Below the pieces are notes generated by a model. That model saw only the letters and a list, made by a program, of their open reading frames with translations. It searched no databases and was not told the origin of the DNA. Shown in pieces: positions 1 through 10,841 of a stretch of 47,940 bases of DNA (positions are counted from its first letter, which is position 1; every line of letters starts with the position of its first letter). The DNA comes from Oscillospiraceae bacterium (GTDB lineage: Bacteria > Bacillota > Clostridia > Oscillospirales > Ruminococcaceae): contig JAFUAD010000040.1 in assembly GCA_017460835.1 (NCBI GenBank), positions 1 to 47,940 of the forward strand, read 5' to 3'. Made by a program: the position numbers and the translations under genes.

Positions 1-109
1 GCTGCTGGGGTGCTCTGCGCGGGCGTGCAGCGGGCTCTGCGACCTCCTGTACTTCATACTGCCGCTCACTGCGGCGGCGCGGCTCTCTCTGATTGTTTCC
101 CTCGTTCAT
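1..109 (-). CDS. N-terminus of an unidentified protein (partial, runs off the window)
   Basis: An ATG at 109-107 on the minus strand follows a good ribosome binding site (GGAGAGG, about 114-120) and opens a frame without stops to the window edge. Only 36 residues are visible. They are hydrophilic and rich in Arg, Glu and Gln (starting MNEGNNQREPRRRSERQ), with no signal peptide or membrane segment. It starts 35 nt after the exonuclease III stop, so it is probably the next gene of the same operon. The function cannot be told from this fragment. Confidence 0.6.
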   Translation of the reverse strand, partial: MNEGNNQREPRRRSERQYEVQEVAEPAARPRRAPQQ

Positions 110-143
110 CTTATTCCTCTCCGTTTCTGTATCATTCTGTCCG

Positions 144-908
144 TTACAGTGCGATTTGCAGCTCGACCGGGCAGTGATCGCTGCCCATGACATCCGCATG
201 AATCACAACATCCTCGATTTTGTCCCGCAGCCGCTCCGAGAGCAGCCAGTAGTCGATGCGCCAGCCGATATTTTTTTCCCGTGCTCTGCCCATGTACGAC
301 CACCATGTATAGGCGTCGGTGCGGTCGGGATATTTGAACCGGAAGGCATCGGCAAAGCCCGCAGCCAGCAGCTCCGTCATTTTCCCGCGCTCCTCGGCCG
401 TATAGCCGGCATTGCCCTCGTTCGATTTTGCATTTTTCAGGTCGATCGGCTGATGCGCGACATTGAGATCGCCGCAGTAAATCACCGGCTTTTTCTGATC
501 GAGCGCCGAAAGATGCGCACGCAGTGCGTCCTCCCACTCCATCCGGAGCGGAATGCGGACAAGGTCGCGGCGGACATTCGGCACATAGGCATTGACCAGA
601 TAAAACTCCGGGTATTCCAGCGTCAGCACGCGCCCCTCGTCTGAGACGCCGCCGGTCGGGAGCTCCTTTGTCACGGAGAGCGGCGCCTGCTTTGCAAAAA
701 CCGCCGTGCCGGAGTAGCCCTTCTTCACGGCACTGTTCCAGAAGGCGTGGTATCCCTCCGCCTGAAATTGCAGCGCAGAGAGCTGATCCTCCTGCATTTT
801 CGTCTCCTGAATGCAGAAGAAATCCGCATCCGCAGACGCGAAAAACTCCGCAAAGCATTTCTTTTCACAGGCTCTCAGCCCGTTGACATTCCATGTTACT
901 GCACGCAT
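144..908 (-). CDS. Exodeoxyribonuclease III (ExoIII/AP endonuclease family)
   Basis: This 254-residue protein is a complete ExoIII-type enzyme. The family cleaves DNA at abasic sites and degrades 3' ends in base-excision repair. The metal-dependent endonuclease/exonuclease fold is visible from its motifs: WNVNG with Asn7, IQETK with the metal-binding Glu35, YCGDLN with Asp147 and Asn149, and the C-terminal GSDH with Asp244 and His245. Its length matches the family. It starts 21 nt after the uvrA stop on the same strand, so two DNA repair genes lie together in the long minus-strand run. The usual name would be exoA or xthA. The family is clear; AP-endonuclease versus exonuclease dominance is not resolved. 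Confidence 0.95.
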   Translation of the reverse strand: MRAVTWNVNGLRACEKKCFAEFFASADADFFCIQETKMQEDQLSALQFQAEGYHAFWNSAVKKGYSGTAVFAKQAPLSVTKELPTGGVSDEGRVLTLEYPEFYLVNAYVPNVRRDLVRIPLRMEWEDALRAHLSALDQKKPVIYCGDLNVAHQPIDLKNAKSNEGNAGYTAEERGKMTELLAAGFADAFRFKYPDRTDAYTWWSYMGRAREKNIGWRIDYWLLSERLRDKIEDVVIHADVMGSDHCPVELQIAL

Positions 909-928
909 ACTGCTTGCAATCCTTTCCT

Positions 929-3748
929 TTACTTCAGATAATCCTTCAGGAACTGTCCCGTGTACGATTCCGGCACCGCCGCGACCTGCTCCGGCGTACC
1001 CTCGGCGATGACCGTGCCGCCGCCGCTGCCGCCCTCCGGGCCTAAGTCGATGATGTGATCGGCGACCTTGATGACGTCCATGTTGTGCTCAATCACGATC
1101 AGCGTATTGCCCGCATCGGCGAGCTGCTGCAAAACCGTAATCAGCCGGTGAACATCGGCGTTGTGCAGGCCGGTCGTCGGCTCGTCGAGAATATAGATCG
1201 TCTTGCCGGTCGAGCGCTTTTGCAGCTCGGTCGAGAGCTTGACGCGCTGCGCCTCGCCGCCCGAAAGGGTCGTTGCCGGCTGCCCGATCTTGATATACCC
1301 GAGCCCGACATCCCGCAGGGTATTGAGCTTTTTTGCGATTTTCGGAATCGCGGAGAAGAACTCACAGCCCTCCTCGACGGTCATTTCCAGTACATCGTGA
1401 ATGGACTTGTCCTTGTATTTGACCTCCAGCGTTTCGTGATTGTACCGCGCACCCTTGCAAACCTCGCAGGGCACATACACATCCGGCAAAAAGTGCATCT
1501 CGATCTTCACGATGCCGTCGCCCTCGCAGGCCTCGCAGCGCCCGCCGCGGACATTGAACGAGAACCGCCCGGGGCCGTAGCCGCGGGTCTTGGCATCCTG
1601 CGTCTGTGCAAAAAGATCGCGGATATCGCTGAATACGCCGGTATAGGTCGCGGGATTGGAACGCGGCGTTCTGCCGATCGGCGACTGGTCGATGCAGATG
1701 ACCTTGTCGAGATGCTCCAGCCCCTCGATCGAATCAAAGCCGGACGACCGGATCTTCGCGCGGTTGAGATTCGCCGCGAGATATTTATACAGAATTTCAT
1801 TGACCAGCGAGGATTTTCCGGAGCCGGAAACGCCGGTCACGCAGATGAATTTGCCGAGCGGAAAGCGCACATCAATATTCCGCAGATTGTTGACTGCCGC
1901 GCCGTTTACCGTCAGATACTCGCCGCTGCCGGGACGCCGCTTTGCAGGAACCGGCACCTTTTTTCTGCCGCTGAGATATGCGCCGGTCTCAGACTGCTGA
2001 CATGCCAGAATGTCATCGAGCGTGCCCGCGCAGACAATTTCTCCGCCGTGTACGCCGGCGCCGGGGCCGATATCGACAATATAATCCGCGGCGCGCATCG
2101 TGTCATCATCGTGCTCAACGACAATCAGCGTATTGCCGCAGTCGCGCAGGCGCTTCAGCGTCGCGATCAGCTTTTCGTTGTCGCGCTGATGCAGCCCGAT
2201 GCTCGGTTCATCGAGAATATACAAAACACCCATCAGCGAGGAGCCGATCTGCGTCGCAAGACGAATGCGCTGGCTCTCGCCGCCCGAAAGCGACCCTGCC
2301 GCGCGCGCAAGCGTCAGATAGCCGAGCCCGACGCTCTGCAAAAAGCTCAGTCTTGCGCGGATTTCCTTGATAATCAGCCTTGCGATCAGGATTTCTCGCT
2401 CCGTGAGCTGAATTTCGGAGAAAAAGCGTACCAGCTCATCAACGCTCTTTTTGCAGAGCGTGTCGATGTCGATGCCGCCGACCGTGACGCCGAGCGAGAC
2501 CGGCTTGAGGCGTCTGCCGGCACAGGCAGGACAGAGCTGCTCGCTCATATATTCCTCAAGCTCCTCCTTTGCGCGCTGGCTGCCCATCTGATAGCGCCGC
2601 TTGAGATTCGGGACAAGCCCCTCAAACGGGTGGATGAAGGTCGCCCCGCCGTATTCCGGCGCCTGATGCAGCTCCAGCTCGGTATCGCCCGTGCCGAACA
2701 GGAACAGGTCGCGCTCCTTCTTCGTCAGCTTTTTCAGCGGCTTGTCGAGGTCTACGCCGAACGCCTCCGAGATCGCATTTGCGTACATATTCGCGACGGA
2801 TTTCGGGTCCTTGTAATTCCAGCCGAGCACCTTGAAGCCGCCCTCATGAACGGATAAATCCATATTCGGCATCAGGAGCTCCGGGTCAAATTCCCGGAAC
2901 ACGCCGAGCCCGGTACAGGTCTCGCAGGCGCCGAAGGGGTTGTTGAACGAGAACATCCGCGGGTTGAGCTCCTCGACGGAGATGCCGTGCTCCGGGCAGG
3001 CATAGGACAGCGAAAACAGACGCTCCTCCCCGCCGACCGTATCGAGCAGCACCAGTCCGTCCGAAAGGCGCGTTGTTGTTTCGAGGCTGTCCGAGAGGCG
3101 GGAGCGGATGCCCTCCTTCACGACAAGGCGATCCACCACAATCTCGATATTGTGCTTCTGGTTCTTGTTCATCTTGATCTTTTCGGAAAGATCGTAGTCG
3201 ATGCCGTCCACGCGGACACGGACAAAGCCGGATTTCCGCGCATTTTCGAGCTCCTTCGAGTATTCGCCCTTTCGCCCGCGGACGATCGGCGCCAGCAGCC
3301 GGAGCTTTGTGCCCTCCGGCATTTCCAGAATGCTGTCCGCGATCTGATCGACGGTCTGCTGCAAAATTTCCCTGCCGCAGACCGGGCAGTGCGGTATGCC
3401 GATCCGCGCATACAAAAGGCGCAGATAATCGTAAATTTCCGTCACCGTGCCGACTGTCGAGCGCGGATTCTTCGAGGTCGTTTTCTGGTCGATCGAAATT
3501 GCCGGGGAAAGCCCGTCGATGCTGTCCACATCGGGCTTCTCCATCTGCCCCAGAAACATTCTCGCATAGGATGACAGCGATTCCATATAGCGCCGCTGCC
3601 CGTCGGCATAGATCGTATCGAATGCCAGCGAGGATTTTCCGGAGCCGGAAAGTCCCGTGAACACGACCAGCCTGTCCCGCGGGATCTCCAGATTGACATT
3701 TTTGAGATTGTGCTCCCGCGCGCCGCGGATGATGATTTTATCCAGCAT
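929..3748 (-). CDS. uvrA: Excinuclease ABC subunit A (UvrA)
   Basis: UvrA is the damage-sensing ATPase of nucleotide excision repair. It is a 939-residue protein with two ABC modules: Walker [10 protein letters not shown] at 32-40 and a second GVSGSGKSS in the C-terminal half. The ABC signatures LSGGESQR and LSGGEAQR are present, as are zinc-binding Cys pairs (CPVCG, CPACAG and the CEACEG...CEVCKG set). The frame is open 39 codons further upstream, but family homologues start at [14 protein letters not shown], and that ATG (3748) has an AGAAAGGAAG ribosome site upstream. This start overlaps the end of the upstream flavoprotein gene by 11 nt, which suggests coupled translation. uvrB and uvrC are not in the window. 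Confidence 0.98.
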   Translation of the reverse strand: MLDKIIIRGAREHNLKNVNLEIPRDRLVVFTGLSGSGKSSLAFDTIYADGQRRYMESLSSYARMFLGQMEKPDVDSIDGLSPAISIDQKTTSKNPRSTVGTVTEIYDYLRLLYARIGIPHCPVCGREILQQTVDQIADSILEMPEGTKLRLLAPIVRGRKGEYSKELENARKSGFVRVRVDGIDYDLSEKIKMNKNQKHNIEIVVDRLVVKEGIRSRLSDSLETTTRLSDGLVLLDTVGGEERLFSLSYACPEHGISVEELNPRMFSFNNPFGACETCTGLGVFREFDPELLMPNMDLSVHEGGFKVLGWNYKDPKSVANMYANAISEAFGVDLDKPLKKLTKKERDLFLFGTGDTELELHQAPEYGGATFIHPFEGLVPNLKRRYQMGSQRAKEELEEYMSEQLCPACAGRRLKPVSLGVTVGGIDIDTLCKKSVDELVRFFSEIQLTEREILIARLIIKEIRARLSFLQSVGLGYLTLARAAGSLSGGESQRIRLATQIGSSLMGVLYILDEPSIGLHQRDNEKLIATLKRLRDCGNTLIVVEHDDDTMRAADYIVDIGPGAGVHGGEIVCAGTLDDILACQQSETGAYLSGRKKVPVPAKRRPGSGEYLTVNGAAVNNLRNIDVRFPLGKFICVTGVSGSGKSSLVNEILYKYLAANLNRAKIRSSGFDSIEGLEHLDKVICIDQSPIGRTPRSNPATYTGVFSDIRDLFAQTQDAKTRGYGPGRFSFNVRGGRCEACEGDGIVKIEMHFLPDVYVPCEVCKGARYNHETLEVKYKDKSIHDVLEMTVEEGCEFFSAIPKIAKKLNTLRDVGLGYIKIGQPATTLSGGEAQRVKLSTELQKRSTGKTIYILDEPTTGLHNADVHRLITVLQQLADAGNTLIVIEHNMDVIKVADHIIDLGPEGGSGGGTVIAEGTPEQVAAVPESYTGQFLKDYLK

Positions 3749-4997
3749 AAAAAAGCGAATTCTTCCTTTCTGAGATTGCAGCGGCGGCTGTGTATGCCGT
3801 TGCAAATGCAATTTGCAGATTGTATCCTCCCGTAAAGCCGTCCGTATCGAGCAGCTCGCCCGCAAAATACAGCCCCGGCATCAGCTTCGACTCCATCGTA
3901 TTCGGGTTGACCTCGCGCACGCTCACGCCGCCGCGCGTCACAATCGCTTCGGCGATCGGGCGCATCGCGGAGACATGATAGCAAAGGCTCTTGACCGTCT
4001 CACCGAGGGTGCGGCGCTGCTCCCTTGTCACGCTGTTGACCTTTTCGGAGCCGGAAAGCCCCGCGCGCGCAAGAATCACCGGAATCATCGAAGCGGGCAG
4101 CAGCGATTTCAGCACATTGCTGAGCGCACGGTTCGGCACCTCGGCAAAATCCCGCAGAAGGCGCTGATCGAGCTGCTCCGGCGTCAGCGCAGGCTTTAAG
4201 TCGATGCGGAGCTCATACGCATTCAGCTTGTCCGAATCCATCAGGCAGCTCGCAGACAGCACCAGCGGCCCGGAGATGCCGAAATGCGTAAACAGCATCT
4301 CGCCCTGCTCGGAAAACAGCGTTTTTTTGCCGTTTTTCACGGTAAGCGTCACATTCCGCAGCGAGAGCCCCTGCATTTGTGCAGCATCCTGCTCCGCCGT
4401 TTCGAGCGGAATCAGCGAGGGCTGCGGCGGCTTCACGGTATGCCCCGCCTGCTCTGCAAGCCGGTAGCCGTCCCCGCGCGAGCCCGTCCGCGGATAGCTC
4501 ATGCCGCCGGTCGCCAGCAGCACCGCATCTGCGCGGAACTCCGCCCCGCCGGCAGCCTGCACGCCGACACAGCGCCCGTTTTCGGTCAGCAGACGCTTTA
4601 CGGGCGTGCGCAGGCGAATCTCAGCCCCGTGTGCTTTCATCTGCCCAAGCAGCGCCGCGACAATATCCTTTGCCTGATCGCTGACCGGAAACACTCTCCT
4701 GCCGCGCTCAATTTTCAGCGGCACGCCGCATTGCTCAAAATAATCCATGACATCCTGCGGCGCACAGCGCGAAAATGCCGAATACAGAAACCGCGGATTC
4801 CGCAGAATATTCCGCATCAGCGTCTCCGGGTCGCAGGCGTTTGTCAGATTGCATCTGCCCTTTCCGGTAATCGAGAGCTTGTGCATCAGGCGGTCGTTGC
4901 CATCCAGCACCAGCACGCGGAGCCCCTCCGCCGCAGCATGTGCCGCAGCAAAGCAGCCCGCTGCGCCCCCGCCGGCGATAATCAGATCATATTCCAT
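3738..4997 (-). CDS. FAD-dependent oxidoreductase of the YhiN/HI0933 (BaiN-like) family
   Basis: This 419-residue flavoprotein opens with a Rossmann dinucleotide-binding motif ([19 protein letters not shown]). It has the family hallmark [10 protein letters not shown] near residue 45, an internal ATGG(MSYPRTG), and a C-terminal segment [16 protein letters not shown] that closes the FAD site. The substrate of this widespread family is mostly unknown; one clostridial member, BaiN, has been linked to bile acid reduction, but sequence alone cannot extend that here. It lies 2 nt after the DUF3006 gene and overlaps uvrA by 11 nt, so it is embedded in the repair/housekeeping operon. Family is certain, reaction unknown. 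Confidence 0.9.
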   Translation of the reverse strand: MEYDLIIAGGGAAGCFAAAHAAAEGLRVLVLDGNDRLMHKLSITGKGRCNLTNACDPETLMRNILRNPRFLYSAFSRCAPQDVMDYFEQCGVPLKIERGRRVFPVSDQAKDIVAALLGQMKAHGAEIRLRTPVKRLLTENGRCVGVQAAGGAEFRADAVLLATGGMSYPRTGSRGDGYRLAEQAGHTVKPPQPSLIPLETAEQDAAQMQGLSLRNVTLTVKNGKKTLFSEQGEMLFTHFGISGPLVLSASCLMDSDKLNAYELRIDLKPALTPEQLDQRLLRDFAEVPNRALSNVLKSLLPASMIPVILARAGLSGSEKVNSVTREQRRTLGETVKSLCYHVSAMRPIAEAIVTRGGVSVREVNPNTMESKLMPGLYFAGELLDTDGFTGGYNLQIAFATAYTAAAAISERKNSLFYAG

Positions 4998-4999
4998 GC

Positions 5000-5236
5000 T
5001 CAGAATTCTTCCCTTTGCAGCAGCTCCTGCATTTTCACCTGCGCAGCAGCACGGCGGCGGTCGGTTTCCGCGCGGTCGATGACATACTGCCCGTCGGCCT
5101 TGCGGAGCACATCGCCCTCCTCTGTCTCCTCCGGCAGCCAGCTCAGCGGAATATTCTTATACAGCAGCTCTCCGGTTTCCGTCTGAATCTCCAGAACGGC
5201 GAAATCTGCTTCAAATCGGTCTACTGTCATCAGCAT
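5000..5236 (-). CDS. DUF3006 domain protein, 78 aa
   Basis: A small soluble protein with the DUF3006 pattern: an N-terminal TVDRFEADFAVLEIQ strand, a central LPEETEEGDVLR turn, then YVIDRAET followed by an Arg/Lys-rich helix. No enzymatic motif is known for the family. The ATG at 5236 is preceded by GGAGG at a spacing of 10 nt; a second ATG two codons later is less well placed. It lies between the YgiQ gene and the flavoprotein gene with short gaps, so it is co-transcribed with them. Function unknown. Confidence 0.8.
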   Translation of the reverse strand: MLMTVDRFEADFAVLEIQTETGELLYKNIPLSWLPEETEEGDVLRKADGQYVIDRAETDRRRAAAQVKMQELLQREEF

Positions 5237-5266
5237 ATCCGTAAATCCTCCGTTTTATCAGTCGGT

Positions 5267-7159
5267 TCAGCGTTTCTTCTGCGGTTTTCTGCCCTTTCCG
5301 GGCTGTGCAGCGGGACGTCCGCCGCGCTTGGGCGGTCTGCCGGTGGTTCGCGGAGTGCTCCCGCCGGGCTCTGCCGGAACAAGGCAGTGCGGGCCGCTGC
5401 CGATCAGGTCGGGTCTGCCCGCCTTGCGCAGCGCAGCGCGGATGACCGCGTAATTCTCCGGCTTGAAATATTGCAGCAGGGCACGCTGCTCCGCCTTTTC
5501 CTTTGCGGTGCGCGGAACATAGACCGGCTGCATCGTATAGGGGTCGAGCCCGGTATAGAACATGCAGGTCGAGATCGTGCCGGGGGTCGGGTAGAAATCC
5601 TGCACCTGCTCCGGGTGGATGCCCTCCTCCTTCAGGAAGCAGGCGAGCCGGATCGCATCCCGGATCGTGCTGCCCGGATGACTGCTCATCAGGTACGGCA
5701 CGAGATACTGCTCCAGATTCATGCTCTTGGTCAGCTCATAAAAGCGCTTCTGAAACGCCTTGTATGCCTCGATATGCGGCTTGCCCATCTTATCCAGCAC
5801 CGCATTGGAGCAGTGCTCCGGCGCAACCTTGAGCTGGCCGGAGACATGATAGCGCACCAGCTCGCGGAAGAAGGTGTCGTCCTTGTCCGCGAGCAGATAG
5901 TCATAGCGGATGCCCGAGCGGATGAAAACCCGCTTGATCTTCGGCAGTGCGCGCAGCTTCCGCAGAAGATGCAGATACGCCGAATGGTCAACCTCCAGAT
6001 TCTTGCAGGGCTCCGGCGCAAGGCACTTTTTGCCCTTGCAGAGCCCGTACTGGAGCTGCTTCTGGCACGAAGGCTGCCGGAAATTTGCGGTCGGGCCGCC
6101 GACATCGTGCAGATAGCCCTTGAAATCGGGCAGGGTCGTCAGGTATTTCGCTTCCTCGATGACCGATTCCTCGGAGCGCACGGTCATGCGTCTGCCCTGA
6201 TGCAGCGCGATCGAGCAGAAATTGCAGAAGCCGAAGCAGCCGCGGTTGTGCGTGATCGAAAAGCGCACCTCCTTGATCGCGGGTACGCCGCCCTCCGCCT
6301 CATACATCGGATGATAGGTACGCATATAGGGCAGGCGGTACACGGCGTCGAGCTCCTCCTGCGTCAGCGAGAGCGCCGGCGGATTCTGCACGAGCATCCG
6401 GTTTCCGTGCCGCTGGATGATGCGCTTGCCGTAAACCTCGTCCTGCTGGTCATACTGAATGCGGCAGGCCTTTGCATAGGCTTCCTTTTTGTCGCGGCAC
6501 TGCTCAAAGCCCGGACATTCCGCAGAACCGAGCGGAGTCTTGTCCGGCGCCGTGAGATAGCAGGTGCCGCGCACCTCGGTGATCTCCGGGACCGGCACGC
6601 CGTCACGCAGGAGATCGGCAATTTCGATCATGCTGTGCTCGCCCATGCCGAACATCAGCAGATCGGCGCCGCTCTCTATCAAAATGGAAGGATGCACACT
6701 GTCATCCCAGTAATCGTAATGCGCAAACCGCCTCAGCGATGCCTCCAGCCCGCCGATCAGGATCGGAACCTGATCGCCGTAGAGCTTCCGCAGCTTCTGA
6801 CAGTAGACGGTCACAGCGCGGTCGGGGCGCTTCCCTGCCCGGTTGCCGGGGGAATAGGCGTCATCCGAGCGCCGCTTCTTTGCAGAGGTATAGTGCGCGA
6901 CCATGCTGTCGATATTGCCGGAGGAAACCAGAAATGCGAGCTTCGGCGCCCCGAAGCGCAGAAAATCCGTGTCCGTTTTCCAGTCCGGCTGCGCGAGCAT
7001 CGCGACCGAATAGCCGTTTGCCTCCAGAATGCGCGTGATGATCGCCGCGCCGAAGCTCGGGTGATCGACATAGGCATCGCCGCAGACATAGACAAAATCC
7101 GGCTGTGCAATGCCGCGTTCACGCAGCTCCTCCGGGGTTACCGGGATAAAACCCGACAT
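5267..7159 (-). CDS. YgiQ family radical SAM protein
   Basis: A 630-residue radical SAM protein of the YgiQ type. The 4Fe-4S site CxxxCxxC is seen as RGCFGFCNFC (Cys near 307, 311 and 314). It is preceded by the family N-terminal block (FIPVTPEELRERG...FVYVCGDAYVDHPSF) and followed by a basic, low-complexity C-terminal tail (GRPPKRGGRPAAQPGKGRK). The start was set at MSGFIPVTPEE because GAGGAGGTG lies 6 nt upstream and homologues begin there; the open frame extends 21 codons further but would then overlap ftsK. The reaction carried out by YgiQ proteins is unknown. It follows ftsK by 20 nt on the same strand. Confidence 0.93.
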   Translation of the reverse strand: MSGFIPVTPEELRERGIAQPDFVYVCGDAYVDHPSFGAAIITRILEANGYSVAMLAQPDWKTDTDFLRFGAPKLAFLVSSGNIDSMVAHYTSAKKRRSDDAYSPGNRAGKRPDRAVTVYCQKLRKLYGDQVPILIGGLEASLRRFAHYDYWDDSVHPSILIESGADLLMFGMGEHSMIEIADLLRDGVPVPEITEVRGTCYLTAPDKTPLGSAECPGFEQCRDKKEAYAKACRIQYDQQDEVYGKRIIQRHGNRMLVQNPPALSLTQEELDAVYRLPYMRTYHPMYEAEGGVPAIKEVRFSITHNRGCFGFCNFCSIALHQGRRMTVRSEESVIEEAKYLTTLPDFKGYLHDVGGPTANFRQPSCQKQLQYGLCKGKKCLAPEPCKNLEVDHSAYLHLLRKLRALPKIKRVFIRSGIRYDYLLADKDDTFFRELVRYHVSGQLKVAPEHCSNAVLDKMGKPHIEAYKAFQKRFYELTKSMNLEQYLVPYLMSSHPGSTIRDAIRLACFLKEEGIHPEQVQDFYPTPGTISTCMFYTGLDPYTMQPVYVPRTAKEKAEQRALLQYFKPENYAVIRAALRKAGRPDLIGSGPHCLVPAEPGGSTPRTTGRPPKRGGRPAAQPGKGRKPQKKR

Positions 7160-7179
7160 TCCGGCACCTCCTCTCAGTA

Positions 7180-9888
7180 TTATTCGACCTTTCCGCCCTT
7201 TGCGGCAAGGCGGCATTTCCATTCTGTCAGCTCCTGCGGGGTCATCAGCACCTTGCGGGGCTTCGCACCCTCGGAGGGGCCGACGATGCCGCGGGATTCC
7301 AGCTCGTCCACAATGCGCGCAGCCTTTGCATAGCCGAGCTTCAGCCGGCGCTGCAATGCCGTTGTCGAGAGCTGTCCCATATCGACCGCGAGCTCTGCCG
7401 CCTTTACGATCAGCGCCTCCTCGCCGGTCAGCTCGCCGGGATCGTCGTCTGCGGCGGGCTTTTCACCCTTGTCCGCAGGCGTATTCTGCTCGACGGCGTT
7501 CATGATCTCCGCATCGTATTCCACGGTGCCGCCCGATTTCAGGAACGACGCAACCGCCTCGACCTCGGAATCCGAGCAGAAGCAGCCCTGCACGCGCTTT
7601 GGCTCATGAAACCCGTTCGGATAGAACAGCAGGTCGCCGTTTCCGAGCAGCGTCTCCGCGCCGGTGCAGTCGAGAATATTGATCGAATCGCGCGACGATT
7701 TCACGCTCATGCCGATGCGGCTCGGGACATTCGATTTGATCAGACCGGTGATGACGTCCACCGTCGGGCGCTGCGTCGCAATGACAAGGTGAATGCCGGC
7801 GGCACGCGCCTTCTGCGCAATGCGGATGACGGCCGTCTCGACCTCCTTGCCGCTGGTCATCATCAGGTCGGCAAACTCGTCGATGATAATGAGAATCTGC
7901 GGCAGCGGCTTCAATTCCGGCGTTTTCTCCGCGACGGCATTATAGCCCTTGAGATCACGGACGCCGTACTGTGCGCAGAGCATGTATCTGCGTTCCATTT
8001 CGATCACGGCCCAGTTCAGCGCACCGGCTGCCTTCTGCGGATTCGTCACGACCGGAATCAGCAGATGCGGGATGCCGTCATAGGGCTGGAACTCGACGAC
8101 CTTCGGGTCGATCAGCACCAGCCGCACCTCATCGGGCGAGGCGTGAAACAGAATACTCATGATGATCGAATTCGTACAGACCGACTTGCCGGAGCCGGTC
8201 GTGCCGGCGATAATCATATGCGGCATCTTCGCGATATCGCCGAGAATCACATGGCCGTCGATATCCTTGCCGACTGCAAAGGTCAGGCGGCTCTCGGAAT
8301 CCTGAAACTCCTTCGATTCAAGGATTTCACGCAGGGAAACGGTATCCTTCGTATTATTCGGCACCTCGACGCCGAGCGCCGGCTTGCCCTCGACCTGCGA
8401 AATACGGACGGACAAGCCGCCGAGGTTCAGGCCGATATCATCCGCAAGCGATGTGATCTTCGAGATTTTCACGCCGGCCGCCGGCTGAATCTCATAGCGC
8501 GTGACCGCAGGGCCTCTGCGGATGCCGGTGATCCGGACAGACACGCCGAAGCTCGCGAGCGTATCGACCAGCAGCGCACCCTTTTCGCGCAGCTCCGCGG
8601 ATTTATCCGCATCGTTGGCATTGTTGTCCGCACGGCGGAGCAGGGAGAGCGACGGCGCGGTATACGGAATCTCCGGCTCGTCCTCATAGATGCTGCTGTC
8701 GGCGGTTTCGCCCTCGTCCTCCAGCCACGGCAGGCGGTTGCGCTCCGCCTCGGATTCCTGTGCGGCATGCTCGACCAGCGCCTGAAAATGCGCTTCCTCC
8801 TCCTTCGACATCTTGAAGCCGTTGACGCCCTCGTCCTCGCTGCCGGTGAGCTTGTTCACCTCATCGGGCTGAACGGTTGCGCCGCTGTCGTAGATCGGGA
8901 TATCAAGGTCAATATTGCGCAATGCGGTGCGCTTCGGCGGTGCAGCGCCCTTCGCGAGCATCCGCTCGACCTCGCGCAGATGGGCAGCATCGTCGTCGCG
9001 CTCTCTGCGGGAGGGGCGGCGGGGCTCCGGCTGCGGGGCAGGCTCCGGCTCGGGCTGCTTTCTGCGGCTCCCGCGGACATAGACCGGCGCGGGCTCCTCG
9101 ATCACCGGCAGTGGCTCATCCTCAAGCTCCTCGTCCTCGTCATCCTCATCGTCGTAGAAATCCTCGCGGAAGCCCTCGATGCCGCGCGTTGCGGCATTTG
9201 TGATCCCGTGCCAGATCCAGACAAACGGCTTCGCGATCAGCCGGAGCATCTCGGTAAAGCCGCGGTTCGTCAGCAGCATGAACAGCATGATGACCAGCAG
9301 CGTCACGATGATCTTCGCGCCGGTGACGTCAAACAGCATAATCAGCGGAATGACAATCACGCCGGAGATCAGGCCGCCGCCGATCATGTCCTTGCCGTTG
9401 TCATAGAGCAGCTTCACCGATTCACGGAAAATCATCTTGTTTCCGGTATCGGGATTGACCGCCATCGGAGTATCGCCGATGAAAAGCTGCACAAAGCAGC
9501 TCACGAGCAGCGTCAGCAGCAGCCCCCAGACCGCTCTGCCGGACGCCTGCTTGGAGCGGTCCTGCGTAATCAGCCATGCGGTATAGATCAGGATGATCGG
9601 CACAAAAATCACGCCGACACCGAAAAAGCCGCGCAGCATATTGTGCAGCGAGCGCCAGACCTTGCTGCCCTCGATCATCGCAAGGCACGCAATCAGCACC
9701 GCCGCCATGACCATAATCACGGAGCGTGTCTGGTTATTCGGCGGCTTCTGCAAGGTCTGCGTCTTCTGCTTTACCGTCGTTTTGACCGGCGCAGGAGCGG
9801 TATTTGCCTTCCGCGCCGTCGATTTTTTTGCAGCAGTATTTTTCTTTGCTGCCGTGCCGGATTTCCCGGCAGTCTTTTTTGTTGCCAT
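7180..9888 (-). CDS. ftsK: DNA translocase FtsK/SpoIIIE
   Basis: A 902-residue hexameric DNA pump that clears chromosomal DNA from the closing septum and, in spore formers, moves DNA into the forespore. Order of parts: a Lys/Ala-rich tail (1-55), four membrane helices (about 55-210), an acidic, Pro-rich linker (about 240-340), and the alpha/beta motor with Walker A GTTGSGKS near residue 562 and Walker B LIIIDEFADLM. A winged-helix gamma domain (about 835-895) should read KOPS/SRS-type sequences. Only one such gene is in the window and a SpoIIIE role cannot be separated from an FtsK role. It starts 73 nt after uppP; an AGAAAGG ribosome site precedes the ATG. Confidence 0.96.
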   Translation of the reverse strand: MATKKTAGKSGTAAKKNTAAKKSTARKANTAPAPVKTTVKQKTQTLQKPPNNQTRSVIMVMAAVLIACLAMIEGSKVWRSLHNMLRGFFGVGVIFVPIILIYTAWLITQDRSKQASGRAVWGLLLTLLVSCFVQLFIGDTPMAVNPDTGNKMIFRESVKLLYDNGKDMIGGGLISGVIVIPLIMLFDVTGAKIIVTLLVIMLFMLLTNRGFTEMLRLIAKPFVWIWHGITNAATRGIEGFREDFYDDEDDEDEELEDEPLPVIEEPAPVYVRGSRRKQPEPEPAPQPEPRRPSRRERDDDAAHLREVERMLAKGAAPPKRTALRNIDLDIPIYDSGATVQPDEVNKLTGSEDEGVNGFKMSKEEEAHFQALVEHAAQESEAERNRLPWLEDEGETADSSIYEDEPEIPYTAPSLSLLRRADNNANDADKSAELREKGALLVDTLASFGVSVRITGIRRGPAVTRYEIQPAAGVKISKITSLADDIGLNLGGLSVRISQVEGKPALGVEVPNNTKDTVSLREILESKEFQDSESRLTFAVGKDIDGHVILGDIAKMPHMIIAGTTGSGKSVCTNSIIMSILFHASPDEVRLVLIDPKVVEFQPYDGIPHLLIPVVTNPQKAAGALNWAVIEMERRYMLCAQYGVRDLKGYNAVAEKTPELKPLPQILIIIDEFADLMMTSGKEVETAVIRIAQKARAAGIHLVIATQRPTVDVITGLIKSNVPSRIGMSVKSSRDSINILDCTGAETLLGNGDLLFYPNGFHEPKRVQGCFCSDSEVEAVASFLKSGGTVEYDAEIMNAVEQNTPADKGEKPAADDDPGELTGEEALIVKAAELAVDMGQLSTTALQRRLKLGYAKAARIVDELESRGIVGPSEGAKPRKVLMTPQELTEWKCRLAAKGGKVE

Positions 9889-9961
9889 GCCGTCTGCCTT
9901 TCTTGTTCAGGAATTGCGTTTTATGTTTGTTTTGGGTCTGCAAATTGCAGCCCGCGCGGCA

Positions 9962-10795
9962 TTATGCCGCCTTCAGGGAATAAATCCAACAGCAAAATGT
10001 CAGAATACTGACACCGAGCGTATAAACGGAGAACAGTGTGAACCGGTCGGAGCGGAGCAGTGCCCGCACGAACCGGATCGCGAAGATGCCGGCTGCTGCC
10101 GAGACGAGAAATCCGATTCCGGCTGCCGGCAGATTGACCGCAACCTCGCCCCTCGCTGCAGACAAAAGCTCCGCAGCACAGCCGCCGAGAATCGCGGGAA
10201 TGCCCAGCACAAAGGAATACTGCACCGCCGTTTCCTTTTCGAGCCCCGCAAACAGCCCGCCGCTGATCGTCGAGCCGGAGCGCGAGATCCCCGGAAACAG
10301 CGCCGCGCACTGAAACAGCCCGATCAGCACCGCATCCCGCACGCGCATATCGCCCGCGGTTTTCGTGTTATCGCGGAATCTCCCCGCAAAAAACAGCTCA
10401 ATAGATGTGAACAGAAAGCATACCCCCAGTACGGGGAGCGTCACCTGCTCAAACACATCCTTGATCAGATAAAACGGAACCAGAAGCGCCGTCGAGATGC
10501 AGAGCATCAGCAGCATTCTGCGCTGCGGGGTCATGGGCTGACGACGGAGCGTGCCGGTCAGCAGCCCGCGCAGCATTGCCCATGCCTCAGCACAGAGCTC
10601 CCGCAGAATGCCGCGAAACGCCATGCATACCGCGGCAAGCGTGCCGAGATGCAGAATCACCAGTAAAAATGTCCCTTCCGCGACGGTCTGCCCCGTCATC
10701 GCCTGATACAGCTTCAGATGGCCGGAGCTGGATACCGGCAAAAACTCTGTAAGCCCTTGTATAACTGCCTGAATGACCGCATCCCAAAGGGTCAT
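9962..10795 (-). CDS. uppP: Undecaprenyl-diphosphate phosphatase (UppP/BacA)
   Basis: Integral membrane enzyme that dephosphorylates undecaprenyl pyrophosphate so the lipid carrier can be reused in cell wall synthesis; overexpression is known to give bacitracin resistance. The two family signatures are intact: QGLTEFLPVSSSGHL at residues 13-27 and PGISRSGSTI near the middle. There are about eight hydrophobic helices and the length (277 aa) is standard. It is first in the minus-strand run and has its own near-consensus promoter 47-75 nt upstream of the start. A GAGGGAGG ribosome site lies just before the ATG. Confidence 0.97.
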   Translation of the reverse strand: MTLWDAVIQAVIQGLTEFLPVSSSGHLKLYQAMTGQTVAEGTFLLVILHLGTLAAVCMAFRGILRELCAEAWAMLRGLLTGTLRRQPMTPQRRMLLMLCISTALLVPFYLIKDVFEQVTLPVLGVCFLFTSIELFFAGRFRDNTKTAGDMRVRDAVLIGLFQCAALFPGISRSGSTISGGLFAGLEKETAVQYSFVLGIPAILGGCAAELLSAARGEVAVNLPAAGIGFLVSAAAGIFAIRFVRALLRSDRFTLFSVYTLGVSILTFCCWIYSLKAA

Positions 10796-10841
10796 GCGAT
10801 GCCTCCCTCAAATACTTGATTTCGCATAGTTATACTTCTAT